Source of the DNA: Moniliella sp. 'wahieum'
Taxonomy: Eukaryota > Basidiomycota > Moniliellomycetes > Moniliellales > Moniliellaceae
Direction of reading: 5' to 3'
Assembly: GCA_003971905.1 (NCBI GenBank)
Contig: RSEE01000046.1
Location: 372,001 to 436,000, forward strand
DNA: 64,000 nt
A program made the translations under genes and the position numbers. Below, piece after piece: positions 22,506-32,722 of the stretch (the stretch's first letter is position 1; each line of letters begins with the position of its first letter). Below the pieces are notes generated by a model. It had not been told where the DNA came from, did no database searches, and worked only from the letters and a program-made list of their open reading frames with translations.

Positions 22506-24097
22506 CTAGGCGCGAGCCTTGCCGGTCCAGGCCTGCTTCACTCTGCGCGTCCATAGGCTGCGTAACAGCAGGGTGGTCAGGGACCGTTCGAGCACCATCG
22601 AGCGGCAGGAGGAGGTAATGCCCTGTGCTCAGCGCAAGTGCCGGACCGGTGAGGTACCGTCGGGCCCGGGACGAGGGCGCAATGTCCTTGCTGTCCCGGT
22701 GCGGGACCAGCACCGTATCGTGAGAGTACTTCGTAGAAAAGGGCGTGATAAAGGAGGCGCTGGGGGAGCGCTGCTGAACAACTCTCTACCTCCGGCTCGG
22801 GTGCTGGAGTGGGCGCAACCGAGTGCTGTTGAGCGGCCGGGGACGTGGAAGGTTCGGCAGGGACGGGTGTATGGTTCTTGTTTCGTGCCAATACATATAC
22901 CCAACAAAGGTGGTCGAGCACGCCAGCAGGAACCCCGAGACGCGCGACGGGGGCCAAGCGGCAAAATCACGAGAAAGAGCACGGCCGAGCCAAGAATGGC
23001 GCTCATGGTAAACAAGGTGAAATGGGTGGGGATGACCCGCGAGGCTTCGAATCGCTGCAGCGCGATTGAGAAACACCACTTGTCCCACGCTGTGGAGGCC
23101 AAGATGGCAACAAGGCCAAGGAGCAACGGATGATCCAGCGCAGCCAGTACACCTCCAGTCCACCCCTCCCTCTGCGCCCCCAGCAACAAGACCAGAAAAT
23201 GCTTGGTCGCAAGCACAGTTAGTGCACCTAAACAGGCACACACACAACCCAAATCAATTAGCAACGTTCTGTTCCCCATATGTGTCAAGGACAACACGAC
23301 AGCGCAGCAACCACACCCACATCCACAATGCAGTAAACGATAAAGGTCCTCTGCTGCAGGGCACGCATCAGCGCTTCCAAGCTCAAGGGTGCGCCCCTTG
23401 GATGGGACGGCACAGACGACACCACCGGCTCCCAGGGCGCACAAGGCGGCCCCAACCACATCGGTGGGTTGCAGCTGCTCGCCAACGACCATAGGGGCGA
23501 GAAACACATTGGCCAGAAGCGCGCGGCGGAACCCCGGGGCAATGAGCGAGGCCGGCGCAAATCCGTACGCTTCGTTGAATCAGTAGGGCTCTGGATCCGC
23601 ACGGCGGGAGCAAGGGTTGGGGACGTACAGATAAAATTGCCACACTCACCCAGAGACATCAGGCCGCACCCGACCCACCACAAACGGCTGCGGAGATAGG
23701 AGATGCCATTTGCATGCGCAGGGCAGGGTTGGGCCCAGAGTCGGAATCCGAATCCGGGTGTCGTGGCCTCGCTCGGGCGGGGCGGGGCGAGGCGGTGCGT
23801 GTGGGGGCGAGGGGCGAGGGGGAGTGGGAGTGGGAGGGCGAAGAGCGAAAGGAAGAAAAGGTGCCATACGCTCTGGACGGTGGGAGGGTATCGCCGGTGG
23901 AGGACGAGGTGGCTGGGGCGGGTATCGGGGGAGGGGGGGGGCGGGGGTGGGTGGAGGAGCTGGAGGCGGGTGTGGGCGAGCTTCTGTACGTTGAGAGCGA
24001 GGGCGATGAGGATGTTGCCCGTGACGGCGACGGCGGCGCCGACGAGGGGGAGCGGGAGAGGCGATGGGCTGGCCGTGGCCGCGACGATCAAGGCCAT
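22506..24097 (-). CDS. NIPA-type (DUF803) magnesium transporter
   Basis: Multi-pass membrane protein of the NIPA/DUF803 family, members of which transport Mg2+. Start MALIVAATASPSPLPLPLVG leads into the first membrane segment VGAAVAVTGNILIALALNVQ. Then YLRSRLWWVGCGLMSLGECG with NFI, PMVVGEQLQPTDVVGAALCA and LGAGGVVCAVPSK, a segment LLIDLGCVCACLGALTVLAT, WDKWCFSIALQRFEASRVIP, THFTLFTMSAILGSAVLF, and VSGFLLACSTTFVGVYVLAR. These match the order of conserved NIPA blocks (WWxG, GEXXNF, FxxxP.FF.LF). The C-terminal tail is Pro/Ser-rich; the frame ending VKQAWTGKARA with TAG at 22506 is the most natural close. A purine-rich intron-like stretch separates exon 1 from YLRSRLWW (about 23700-23930) but its splice sites were not settled. 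Multiple one-base slips. Confidence 0.85.
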
Positions 24098-24679
24098 CGC
24101 GGCGGAAGGGGGGTAGGCGGGCGCAGGCCACAGCACAGGCGGCGGTGGTGTGGGCAAGAGGCGGCACGGAGGATGCTGAGGAGGTGGGCTGGCGGCGGCG
24201 GGGGCGCTCGCGCTGAGCACTGGCGAGCAGCCGACTGAGTGTACTGAGTACTGACTGCCCTTGGCCAGCAGGCACGCTGCCTGACATGCTGACAGGCGAT
24301 CTGGTGTGCCTGTGGATATGACGTCGGCCTGGCCCATTTAATAAGCTGGCCAGCGGCCAGCCGCACTGGGTGCGGGTGAACATTTCACCCCCCGCGTTTG
24401 GCTTGGGCCCCAGCATCTGCCCACATCATCCAACACCCTCTATCATCCACCCATCCTCTCTCCCAGCTCCTTCGGTCCCCAACACCCGCATACGCTCCTC
24501 GCACCCCCCCACCCTTTGGCGCTCACACAGGCAACACACAACCGGCAACGAAGGTGGATGGAATTGTCTGGGTGGACAACAGCACAAGAAAAGAGAGAGA
24601 AAGCGGCCGTCTCTGGCACCCCCGCAGGTCCCGTATCAGCCCAGGCCCACGTGCGGGAAAAAGACGCATGCCGCCTGCA
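24098..24679. other. Intergenic between SED5 and NIPA-like gene
   Basis: Both flanking genes are on the minus strand, so this holds the SED5 3' flank and the transporter promoter. Nothing else recognised. Confidence 0.45.
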
Positions 24680-26224
24680 TCACGACACAAGAATAAACAA
24701 CAGGAAAAAGATGATGAGGATCTGGGCAGAGGCGCAGGCCAAGAACGTCAGATCCAGCGTGGGTCAACCCGGTCAACCCGGTCAACGCGCAAAAGGGGCA
24801 AGAGGACGCACACCAAAGATTTTGAGCATCAGCGCACGGTTGGGCTAACGCTGGCATAGTACCTCAGCAGCTCGTTCTGCGCCCCCGTCACATTGTCCGA
24901 AATGTCAAACACATCCTCATCGATTCGCTGTACCGTCTCCCGCTGGGCAGCCACCATGTGAGCCACTGCCCAAACATTTGTCCCAACTCGGAAATGGTGC
25001 CTTCGATGTTCTCAATGGCTCGGGACCTTTGTTGTACATAATCATCCTAATACCGCATGTCAGTTGCCCGGCCAGCAGGGGACAGGGAAACGCAGGGTAG
25101 AATGGTAGAATGGGAAAGGGAGGGGGAAAGCGCACCTGCTGCTCCACAAGTTGCATTTGAGTAAACGAGTTTCCATGGTTGCCCATGTCGAGCGCGAGAT
25201 ACTCCCCGTCCGACGAGGAGTGTGCCTGGCCAGCCTCGTCGGACAAAGCGGCTGTGTTAGCCAGCTTACTGGGGGTAGAAGCACGGCTGACTGGGACACT
25301 AGAGGAACCTAGATCGTACCCGGGCAATTGCCGGTGAGCAGCGGCAGCTGCGGTGGCAGGTGGTCTTCGGTTGCGATACAATGGTGAGTCTGCAAGGGGT
25401 GGGGGGGGGGGGAGGAGGAGAAGTCGTGAGCGTGAGCGTGAGCAAAGCGTGGGCAAGAACAAGGCCAAAGAAGAGCTTACCGACGTTTCGGCCATTCCGG
25501 CCGCTGGTCTGGCGCCACCATACGCATACTGGCCCGTTCGGTCCCGGGAGGCTTTGATGTTTTGGGTGCGAGTCTCAAGGATGTCCTGAAAGTTGCTGGT
25601 GGCACCGGCGAGGCTCGACTGGAGCAAGTTCACCACGTTGCCCTGATGCTCGGCCACAGCACCCTTGGCGCCCTTGGGCTTACTCGTCTTGGATGCAAAT
25701 TGCTGCAGCCCAGAGATCTGGCTATTGATCGCCGCAAGGTCCGCCTTGATGACCTGGGTCAGCTGCGAAATCTCGACGGCGCGATCATCAAACAAGTTGC
25801 GGCGCTGGACCACTGGCCAAGGGGGAAGAACGAAAAGGGAGGGGGTCATCAGGAATCAGGATGCCAAAAAGCAAGCAGGGCAGGGTACGCACACTGTGCC
25901 AGGTTGCCCAGCTTCTCCGACGTGCGCGCCACGTCTTGGAAGATGAGCTGGGCACGTTGGGCAAACTCGCCCGTCGCTTGCCGGGCGCCGAGGCAGGGCG
26001 GGATGCCAGGGGGGAGGGGCTGGGATCGTCGAGGAGTGCATGGCGGGCCGAGCGGAGTGGGGTGGCAGACGAGGGGAGGGCTGGACGGAGGTGGAGGCAG
26101 ACGCAGCCGATGCGGCGGGAGCAGAGGTGGAGGAGCCACGGGCAGCGGCAAGAGCGGCGCGGAAGGCAGACGTGCGGTCGCGGACGCCGGCGCCAGAGCC
26201 AAAGTAGCGACGAGGGGCGCTCAT
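24680..26224 (-). CDS. SED5: Qa-SNARE Sed5 (syntaxin-5 type)
   Basis: Golgi/ER-Golgi syntaxin needed for vesicle fusion at the cis-Golgi. The start MSAPRRYFGSGAGVRDRTSA with FRAALAAAR is the Sed5 N-terminal Sly1-binding type (DRTxEF). Then FAQRAQLIFQDVARTSEKLG, RRNLFDDRAVEISQLTQVIK and DLAAINSQISGLQQFA (Habc region), QGNVVNLLQSSLAGATSNFQ, and the SNARE motif from DDYVQQRSRAIENIEGTISE through MVAAQRETVQRIDEDVFDI, with the zero-layer Gln in AAQRE, then RALMLKIFGV and a C-terminal anchor LDLTFLACASAQILIIFFLL. Three introns were resolved: 25813-25892 (GTGCGT), 25390-25480 (GTAAGC) and 25047-25135 (GTGCGC to TAG). Stop at 24680. It is head to head with a PEP12-like gene. Confidence 0.95.
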
Positions 26225-26635
26225 GGCGGCAAGGAGGAGGGAGGGCACCGGGCGGCGGGGGGAGGAGGATGTGGGCGCACGAACCGAGGACGAGGGGGGC
26301 GGTTGTGGAGAGGCGAGGTGCGTGGCCATCCATCCAGCGTCCATGCGTGCGTGCTGCGTCCCACGCCATTCGCTGTCAGCCCATGGGGCGCTCGCCGCCT
26401 CGCTGAAAGCGGAAATGGCTGCCACGAGAGCGAGGCCAGTTTCAACTTGCCAAACAACGCATGTCCCAATTGAAATTGCAGCGCCGAACGCGCATGCACT
26501 GCCATCGCACCGCCGGTCGCAGCCACCCCGTCACGCAGCCACCCATCCGCCTTCCCGTCCACCGCACGCCCCGCCCCGTCCACCGCCCCGCCCACACTCA
26601 GCCCAGGCCGGCGCGACTGCCTCGTGCCCGCCACC
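26225..26635. promoter_or_regulatory. Shared upstream region of two Qa-SNARE genes
   Basis: 411 bp between the divergent starts of SED5 and the PEP12-like gene. C-rich on the plus strand near the PEP12-like start (about 26520-26600). No named element seen. Bidirectional use is inferred from position. Confidence 0.5.
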
Positions 26636-27906
26636 ATGTCCTTCCAGTCGCTGCAGGCATCCAGCCGCCGCCCCGTGCTTCCTGTCCACCGCAGCCCCTC
26701 CGACCGCCCCCCACCCAGCCCGCCGACCAAGACAATGCCGACGAGCGCTTCCGCGCCCAGACCCACGCGCTCTCCATCCAGATCTTCAAGATCAACACCA
26801 ATGCACATGCCATCGAGAAGCTCGTCTCCCTCTCCCGTGATCCCCGAGGCAAGACCGACGTTGGCTGGGCACAAAAGATGCACGATCTCAACGAGGCCAC
26901 CCGCACCTTGGCCCACAACACCACCGACACACTTAAAGCGCTAGCCCAGGAGACTGCTGTCCCTGGCGACCAGCAGGCCGGCCGCCAGCTCGCGGCCAAC
27001 AAACTCCAACGCGATTTTGAAGCCGCCTTGGTTCGCTTCCAGGCTGCGCAGCGAGCTTCCGTCGCCCGAAATCGGGACGATCTCAAGGACGCCCAGGCTG
27101 CCCAAGCGGCTCAAGCATCCCACACTGCCGCACCCGGTATCGGGCCATCGCGCCTCTCTTCCAACCAAGTGTACGTTGCCCCTTTTATATTTTCGTTGTC
27201 TTTGAAAGAAGCATGAGCATGTTGACACTTTGCCCCCCCCCCCCCCCCCACCCACAATCTTCTCCAGAGCGCAAGAAGACGATGCAACTCCCTTGGTCGA
27301 CCTCGAGCCGTCTGGCTCGGAACCAGAACAAGTCCAAGCCCAGATCCGAAAAGCTGCCGGTCCATCCCAAGCCGAACTCGAGTTTCAAGAATCCTTGATT
27401 GCCGAGCGCGAAGCCGAGATTACCGAGATTGAGCAGGGCATTCATGAACTCAACGAGATCTTCCGCGACCTAGGCCACATTGTCCAAGAGCAAGGCGGCA
27501 TGATTGGTGCGTAACCCCTTTCTCACCGCCAGCGTCGGCCGTTGGTGCATCGGAGGTTGCATCGGAGGTTGCATCGGAGCTTTTTGCTGACCTACTCTGT
27601 TCCCCCCAGACAACATTGAGTACAACATTACCAATGTCGCCGTTCACGCCGGTGCGGCAGACAGGGAGCTGGTCCAGGCTCACGATTACCAGCGCAAAGC
27701 TGGCCGGCGGGCGTTTTGCTTGTTGATCATCGTTGGCGTGGTGATTGCGATCGTGCTAGGCAGTGTGTATTCCCCTTCCCCCCCACCACCCTCTTTCCCT
27801 CTTGCTTCGGGTACAATCAGACGGACTGACAATGCCTTTGATAGCTGCTCAACTAATCTACAGAGAGCCTGGTGTGGAAGCCACTTGCTGTGTACCCTCA
27901 GGCTGA
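26636..27906 (+). CDS. PEP12: Endosomal Qa-SNARE, Pep12/syntaxin-7 type
   Basis: t-SNARE of late-endosome/vacuole traffic. The start MSFQSLQASSRRP follows a CCACC context. The Habc region reads ADERFRAQTHALSIQIFKIN and TNAHAIEKLVSLSRDP, the Pep12-type helix with a charged loop, then DLNEATRTLAHNTTDTLKAL. The SNARE motif begins LEFQESLIAEREAEITEIEQ and continues GIHELNEIFRDLGHIVQEQG (zero-layer Gln) and NIEYNITNVAVHAGAADREL, ending in the anchor RRAFCLLIIVGVVIAIVLG. Introns 27171-27267 (GTACGT to CAG, 97 nt, with a C17 tract) and 27507-27609 (GTGCGT to CAG) restore NQVAQEDD and GGMIDNIE. A third intron after VLGS is likely (acceptor 27861-27863); the end near 27906 is approximate. Pep12 rather than Vam3/Tlg2 is judged from the Habc region. 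Confidence 0.88.
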
Positions 27907-28380
27907 GGCCTCTCGGGTCTCAGGCCCAGCCGCGATGGTGTATTGCCTTTTTTATCGTTTTTCCCCTTTGTCTCCTGTACCCCGGTCATGCGGTGATGCA
28001 GTGATGAGAGGATCATTCTTTTGCCCATACCCATACGAATTTGTCCTTTCCCTTTCCACTCCCTGGTTACGGTAGGCGTCAAGTGGCAGGAAGCAAGGGA
28101 GGGGTCGAAGGATATCGGCACCCCAGTCCTAACAAGCGTAGAGTTCACAGCTTGTTCGATGCTCGATGGCTTCATTGATGATCATCGATCAACCGATCAA
28201 CGTTCAACGTTCAACGTTCAAACCTGTCACTAGGCCACTATCAGAACCCCATGACGTACTCGAGGCCGGCGCTTGTCATACATAGTGATGTCACATGTCA
28301 CCTGCCTCATGCTGCCCACTGAATATCGACGTTGACTTAACTCAGCTTGAAGCTTAGGCAGCGCTGTTACCACCACCTCC
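27907..28380. other. Intergenic upstream of GPC1
   Basis: 474 bp. Contains GATCATC/GATCAAC words and a perfect three-copy AACGTTC array at 28199-28219, about 160 bp upstream of the GPC1 start. No gene seen. Confidence 0.5.
28199..28219. repeat. (AACGTTC)3 palindromic-heptad array
   Basis: Three perfect 7-bp copies; each holds the self-complementary hexamer AACGTT plus one C. Intergenic, in the GPC1 upstream region. Confidence 0.9.
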
Positions 28381-29819
28381 ATGTCGAACAAGTGGAGTTC
28401 CTTTGCCTACAGCTCGGATTCCGATAGTGGCTCCGACTCGGACACGGATGAGGACACCTCGGGCCTGCTGGGCTTGTTTGAGTACCTCCACCACCGCAGC
28501 ACCCAGCTCGACCAGCCCCACGCCTCCCCTGCATTCTCCAAGGTCGACCTACCCGCCCGCGCAAACGAGCTCAAGAACGCCGCACTGAGCCGGGTGCAGC
28601 ATGCCGAGCACGCCTCGCAATTGCACCACGATCAGAGCCAAAAGTTCCACGACGACCTCCAGCGCTTCCGGGACGATTTGGGAAAGCGGATTGACGTCCT
28701 GTCCGAGAGCTGGAACGATACGCGCAACGTGCGTTTCCGCGACAAGTGGTCGTTTGTTATGGGCGTCATGACCATCGTGTCATTTTCCATGGCCATCTTC
28801 GGTCGGCCTACCTGGGTGCCGCTGATGTACTCAGGCTGGCGGCTGTGTACCTTCCACTGCGATTTTACCAGTACGCGATCCAGCGTCCATGGGGGTACTT
28901 TTTGCTAGACTATTGTTATGCGTCGAATTTGCTTGCGCTTGCCTACCTCTGGCTCGCGCCCGACTCCAAGTTCCTCTGGACCGTGTCGTACTGCTCCGCC
29001 CACGGTCCTCTGCCGTTTCGGTGGCCGCATGGCGCAACAGCCTCGTCCTGCACAACATTGATAAGATGACCAGCGTGTTTATCCACATGACCCCGCCCGT
29101 TGTCTTCCACACCATCCACTTTTTACTTTCCGACCAAGAACGGAGCGAATCGTACCCGGCCGCCGCACGGATCGCCTCCCTGGACCTGGGCACCTCGATC
29201 GGTTTTTGCTTTGTTGTCTATGCACTGTGGCAAGCTGGGTACTACTACTTTATCTCCTACCGTAAGCGGGAGAAGATCCGCTCCGGCAAACGCATCAACT
29301 CGTTTTCGACAATGAGCTCTGGCAAGGGAGCGATTAGCCATCTCATCTCGTCGGTGCCAACCAAATGGCGCGAACCTTTTTTCATGTGTACGGTGCCTCT
29401 CCTCCGCTTTCGTTTTGTTGTTTTTTTTGTTAGGTTTCCTGTGTGGTACGAGAAGCTGACGGCGCTGACCCTTCCCCCCCCCCTCCCCCCTCGCTGCCAC
29501 TTGCGTTGAGTCAAGTGTTGCAATTTGCGTATACGTTCCTCTCCATTCTCCCGGCTCCGCTCGTGTTTACCAGCACCAGCACATTGCCACTGGGTTTTTG
29601 GTGACGATCTTTGTGATTGCGACGTACAATGGTGGCAGCTTTTACATTGAAGTGTTTGGTCGTCAATTTGAAAAGCAACTGATTGCGCTCCAAAAGCAGA
29701 TCCGACACTCGCACGCCTCCACCCCCAGCACCGAGCAGCCAGACGCAGGCCAGACTACCGCCAGTGAACCGGTCACCAAGTCGAGTGGGGCCCACGATGG
29801 CCAGGTGCGTCAACGCTAA
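28381..29819 (+). CDS. GPC1: Glycerophosphocholine acyltransferase Gpc1 (DUF2838)
   Basis: Multi-pass membrane enzyme that acylates glycerophosphocholine with acyl-CoA to lysophosphatidylcholine, part of phosphatidylcholine remodelling. Start MSNKWSSFAYSSDSDSGSDS is acidic and Ser-rich. The conserved core follows: RFRDKWSFVMGVMTIVSF, FYQYAIQRPWGYFLLDYCYA and SNLLALAYLWLAPDS, AWRNSLVLHNIDKMTSVFIH and MTPPVVFHTIHF, the latter two typical of the family, then IGFCFVVYALWQAGYYYFIS. An intron at 29386-29510 (125 nt, GTGTAC to GAG, with a C10 tract) joins EPFFI to QVLQFAYTFLS; FLVTIFVIATYNGGSFYIEV follows. Stop TAA at 29817. Frame moves 1 to 0 to 2 through the middle, each equal to one missing base. 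Eight or so hydrophobic segments are visible. Confidence 0.9.
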
Positions 29820-30994
29820 CCATTCCCACCCCCTCTTTTGGTCCACTTGTTCCGGCCATCAAGCTTCAAGCTTCAAGCTTCAAGCTTCAAGCTTCAATCT
29901 CAATTCGAATCCAATGTCCAGTTGGCCCGGCAGTGGCGTATGCCTTGGTTGGAAGGTCCCGGTTACCGGTTACCATGCTTGGGATATGTGCTCGTCGCGT
30001 ACCTGGTTGTCCTCTCCTTTCGGGGGTGACTAGTGATGTATGATGTCCAATGCAGCAATGTAGCAAGGAGAGCAGGGCCAGACTCAAATACGCCAAGCAC
30101 AGCAGCTACTTAAGAAGGTCATTATGATGTGGATACCATACCACTGCCCCCATTTCGTAGCTCATCGACCTTGGACTTGAACGTGAGGCTCAAGCTTGAG
30201 CTTAAGACTCAAGTCCTCAAGCGCTCGAGCTTGAGCTCAAGACTCACGTCCTCAAGCGCTCAAGCTCAAGGGCTGAGGCGGATCCGTGACCTCCAAGAAG
30301 AAGATGGTGGAAATGGAATCTGAAGCCAGCACGGTTTATGATTGGTTGGGCGGAGTCGAGTAAGGTTGGGAAAGGCCAATGTCCAGAGGCGGGGCGGGTT
30401 GTTGGGACACTAGTGCGGTGTGCCAAAGGCATAACCGGACTCTGGCGCTCCCAGCCACTTCAATCCAGCGGCTAGCTCCGCTAGTTCCGCTCGGGCGGAA
30501 GTGTGGCTGGCTGACTGGCCTCCTTCTAAAAGCCCTGGCAGTCGTGGCTCTTAGTCTTCTCTCTTCCACTCCCTCCTCCTCCTCCCTCTCCGCTACTCTC
30601 TACTATCGCTCACCAGCAATAAATCCTTATCGTCTATTGACCCCAGTTCTTGATTGCTGTCTCGCTTAGCATCGGGATCCGGTCACATCAGGGGCCAGGG
30701 GGGAGCGGTACTCCCAAATTCGCCCGCGCAAGGCCAGCAACCCTACTCGCGCATATCTCCGGCTACGGCCTCACCGGATCTCGACCGACCTCACCGCGTC
30801 ACGTCACCGCGTCACAGCGTCACCGCCCGTGCGCCTCAGTTGAGGTGTTCAACTTGAACGTTCAGTTGCCGTCAGCGGCTAATCCCAGGCTACGCTCAGC
30901 CGCTCAGAGCAGCTTCCCAAGCGCACCTTGCATTCGGACTTGAAGCTTGACGGCCTCTCCCTTCTCACCTCCATCATCCTAGCCACCTCTGATC
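29820..30994. other. Intergenic with AAGCTT/TCAAG words
   Basis: 1.2 kb without a supported gene. Holds the (AAGCTTC)5 array (listed), GGTTACC x2 at 29961-29974, a complex CTCAAG/GAGCTT region at 30186-30270, and CCGCGTCAC words at 30796-30830. The last 60 bases (pyrimidine-rich) lead into the Dabb gene. Confidence 0.5.
29861..29895. repeat. (AAGCTTC)5 palindromic-heptad array
   Basis: Five perfect copies of a 7-bp unit made of the HindIII palindrome AAGCTT and one C, just 3' of GPC1. Shorter relatives lie at 35311-35329, 40888-40910 and 45071-45084. Confidence 0.95.
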
Positions 30995-31376
30995 ATGGTC
31001 TTTGTCCACATCGTACTCCTCAAGGTCAAGTCCAGCATTACGGCCGAGGCAACGGCTTTTGGTCAGTTGACCTCCCAACTCGCCACTCTCCATGAGCTTG
31101 CGGTTGTCAAGCAGCTGGCTCAGTCGGTCAAGTGGTCCGAGCCCGAGTTTCCTGAGCGCGCCCAGGGCTACAACTTTGGCCTGTACATCACCTTTGCGTC
31201 CAAGGAAGAGTACACCTATGCCAATGACCCTGAGCACAAGGAGTTTTCCCGCACCAAGATCCTGCCCAACGTTGATGGTATGTGTTTGGTCACCCCTGGA
31301 CCCCCCACCTGCTGGCTGGTGCAGTTTGCTGACTTGTACGTGGATAGGCATCCTCGCCTGGGATCTGGAGGTCTAA
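30995..31376 (+). CDS. Stress-responsive A/B-barrel (Dabb) domain protein
   Basis: Small single-domain protein of about 104 residues. MVFVHIVLLKVKSSITAEAT is the typical Dabb opening (a beta strand with a conserved His, then a helix), followed by VVKQLAQSVKWSEPEFPERA, YNFGLYITFASKEEYTYAND and HKEFSRTKILPNVDGILAWD. One intron, 31278-31347 (GTATGT to TAG, 70 nt), joins NVDG to ILAWDLEV and TAA at 31374. The frame is intact. Dabb proteins include dimeric stress proteins and polyketide cyclases; no substrate can be inferred. It is convergent with the membrane-protein gene to its right. Confidence 0.88.
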
Positions 31377-31509
31377 GTCTCTGTCTTCTTTGCCATCCCA
31401 TCTCACCCTATTCAATCCAATCCAATCCAGTCTGCATGCCAGATCAGAGCGCACGCTTGCAAGCCAATAGCCAAATCTATCACTACATAGCAAAAGCGAC
31501 GAGACTGGC

Positions 31510-32235
31510 CTAGACGCTGCTAGGAGTCGGTGCCGGTACAGGTGGTTCGGGCAGTGGTGGGGGCACTTGCGCCTTCTGAGACGAAGCGACCGACTGGCGC
31601 TTCTCGAGTGCCTCCTCGACCCAGTTGTACACCAGGCCCGCGCCGCCGCCCATGCCCAAACCGCCCAGGGCCCCGTGATGATCCCCACCCGTTTGACTGG
31701 GCAGTAGGTAGGGTGCGGGAAGTCAGTAAGCATGCGTGCCAGACGGAAAGGGGAACAACGGGGGTGCAGATGTAGACGTAGACGGAGACGGAGACGGAGA
31801 CGTACGGAAGATGGCAGGGATGGCCAAGGCGCCAACCACGCCGCCAATGACAAAGTAGTCTTCTGCCTTGATGGAGGCCGCATTGTGACGCAGGGCGGTG
31901 GCCTGGGCAAAGGTAGCCTGGTCGCTGGCGGTGGAGCAGGTCTGGGCAGCATATGCACCAGCCACCAGACTGCCGGTCAGCGGCACGACCCAATTGGCAC
32001 GCATCAGCGCGCGCAAGCTGAAACGGTGGGTGCGCCAGGCATAGATCAGATAGGCTGGCGACGCCGCCAGGGATGCGTACTGCGCGCCGTGCAGAGCCGA
32101 CTTGCCCACGACAAACTGGCGGTGAACGCCCTTGCCGATGGAAGCCTGCACCTGCGTGGGGGACTCGGGGGCGGCGGAGGAGGGCAAGGACATGGGGGTG
32201 GGAGGATGGACGGTGAGGGCTCTGGGCGGGGACAC
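31510..32235 (-). CDS. Small multi-span membrane protein of unknown function
   Basis: I do not recognise a named family. Exon 1 reads MSPPRALTVHPPTPMSLPSS, then KGVHRQFVVGKSALHGAQYA, a segment YASLAASPAYLIYAWRTH, WVVPLTGSLVAGAYAAQT and EDYFVIGGVVGALAIPAIF, giving about three hydrophobic segments with Gly/Ala-rich packing. An intron at 31697-31805 (GTACGT to CAG, 109 nt, containing GACGGA repeats) leads to QTGGDHHGALGGLGMGGGAG with LVYNWVEEALEK and a Pro-rich tail ending at TAG 31510-31512. One base seems missing near the splice junction. A second Met (MSLPSS, 32193) is an alternative start. A mitochondrial or other organelle membrane is possible but not shown. Confidence 0.65.
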
Positions 32236-32722
32236 GCGGGCGGGGCTGGTCAGTGCCAGGCAGGACCAGCGCTGGTATGCATTTGACGCTCGCGATCATA
32301 CACAGCACGCTGCCCAGGGCTGCCGTAATCGATACTCGCCAGACGCACTCCCCAGATCGCCACATGTTGAAAGATACCGCAGTGTTAGCATCACATCACA
32401 TCACATTGCCTTCAGCATTGCGCTTGCATGCTGACAGGGGCAAGAAGCGCGCATCAGATCGTGAACATTTCAGACTGCAACCGGTGGGGCTCAGCCGTGA
32501 CGCCCTCCTCCTGCCCTTGGGTTGGGCCGGCGGGGCCTGCGGGCATCGACGGCGACGACGACGACGACCGCGCCGACCCCAACAACAACAGCATCGCGCA
32601 CGGGGCTGGGTTGCCCACCCCCACCACCCCACCACCCCACCGCCTGGCCATCAGGCCTCCTCTTGCCGCTGCTGCCGGAAGCAGCCGCGTGTCTGTTTCC
32701 CTTGGGCGCGCTTGTCCCCGCC

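Noticed and set aside
28199-29895. Heptad arrays as CRISPR or telomere-like repeats
   Set aside because: Units are contiguous without spacers, only 7 bp, self-complementary, and do not resemble telomere repeats.
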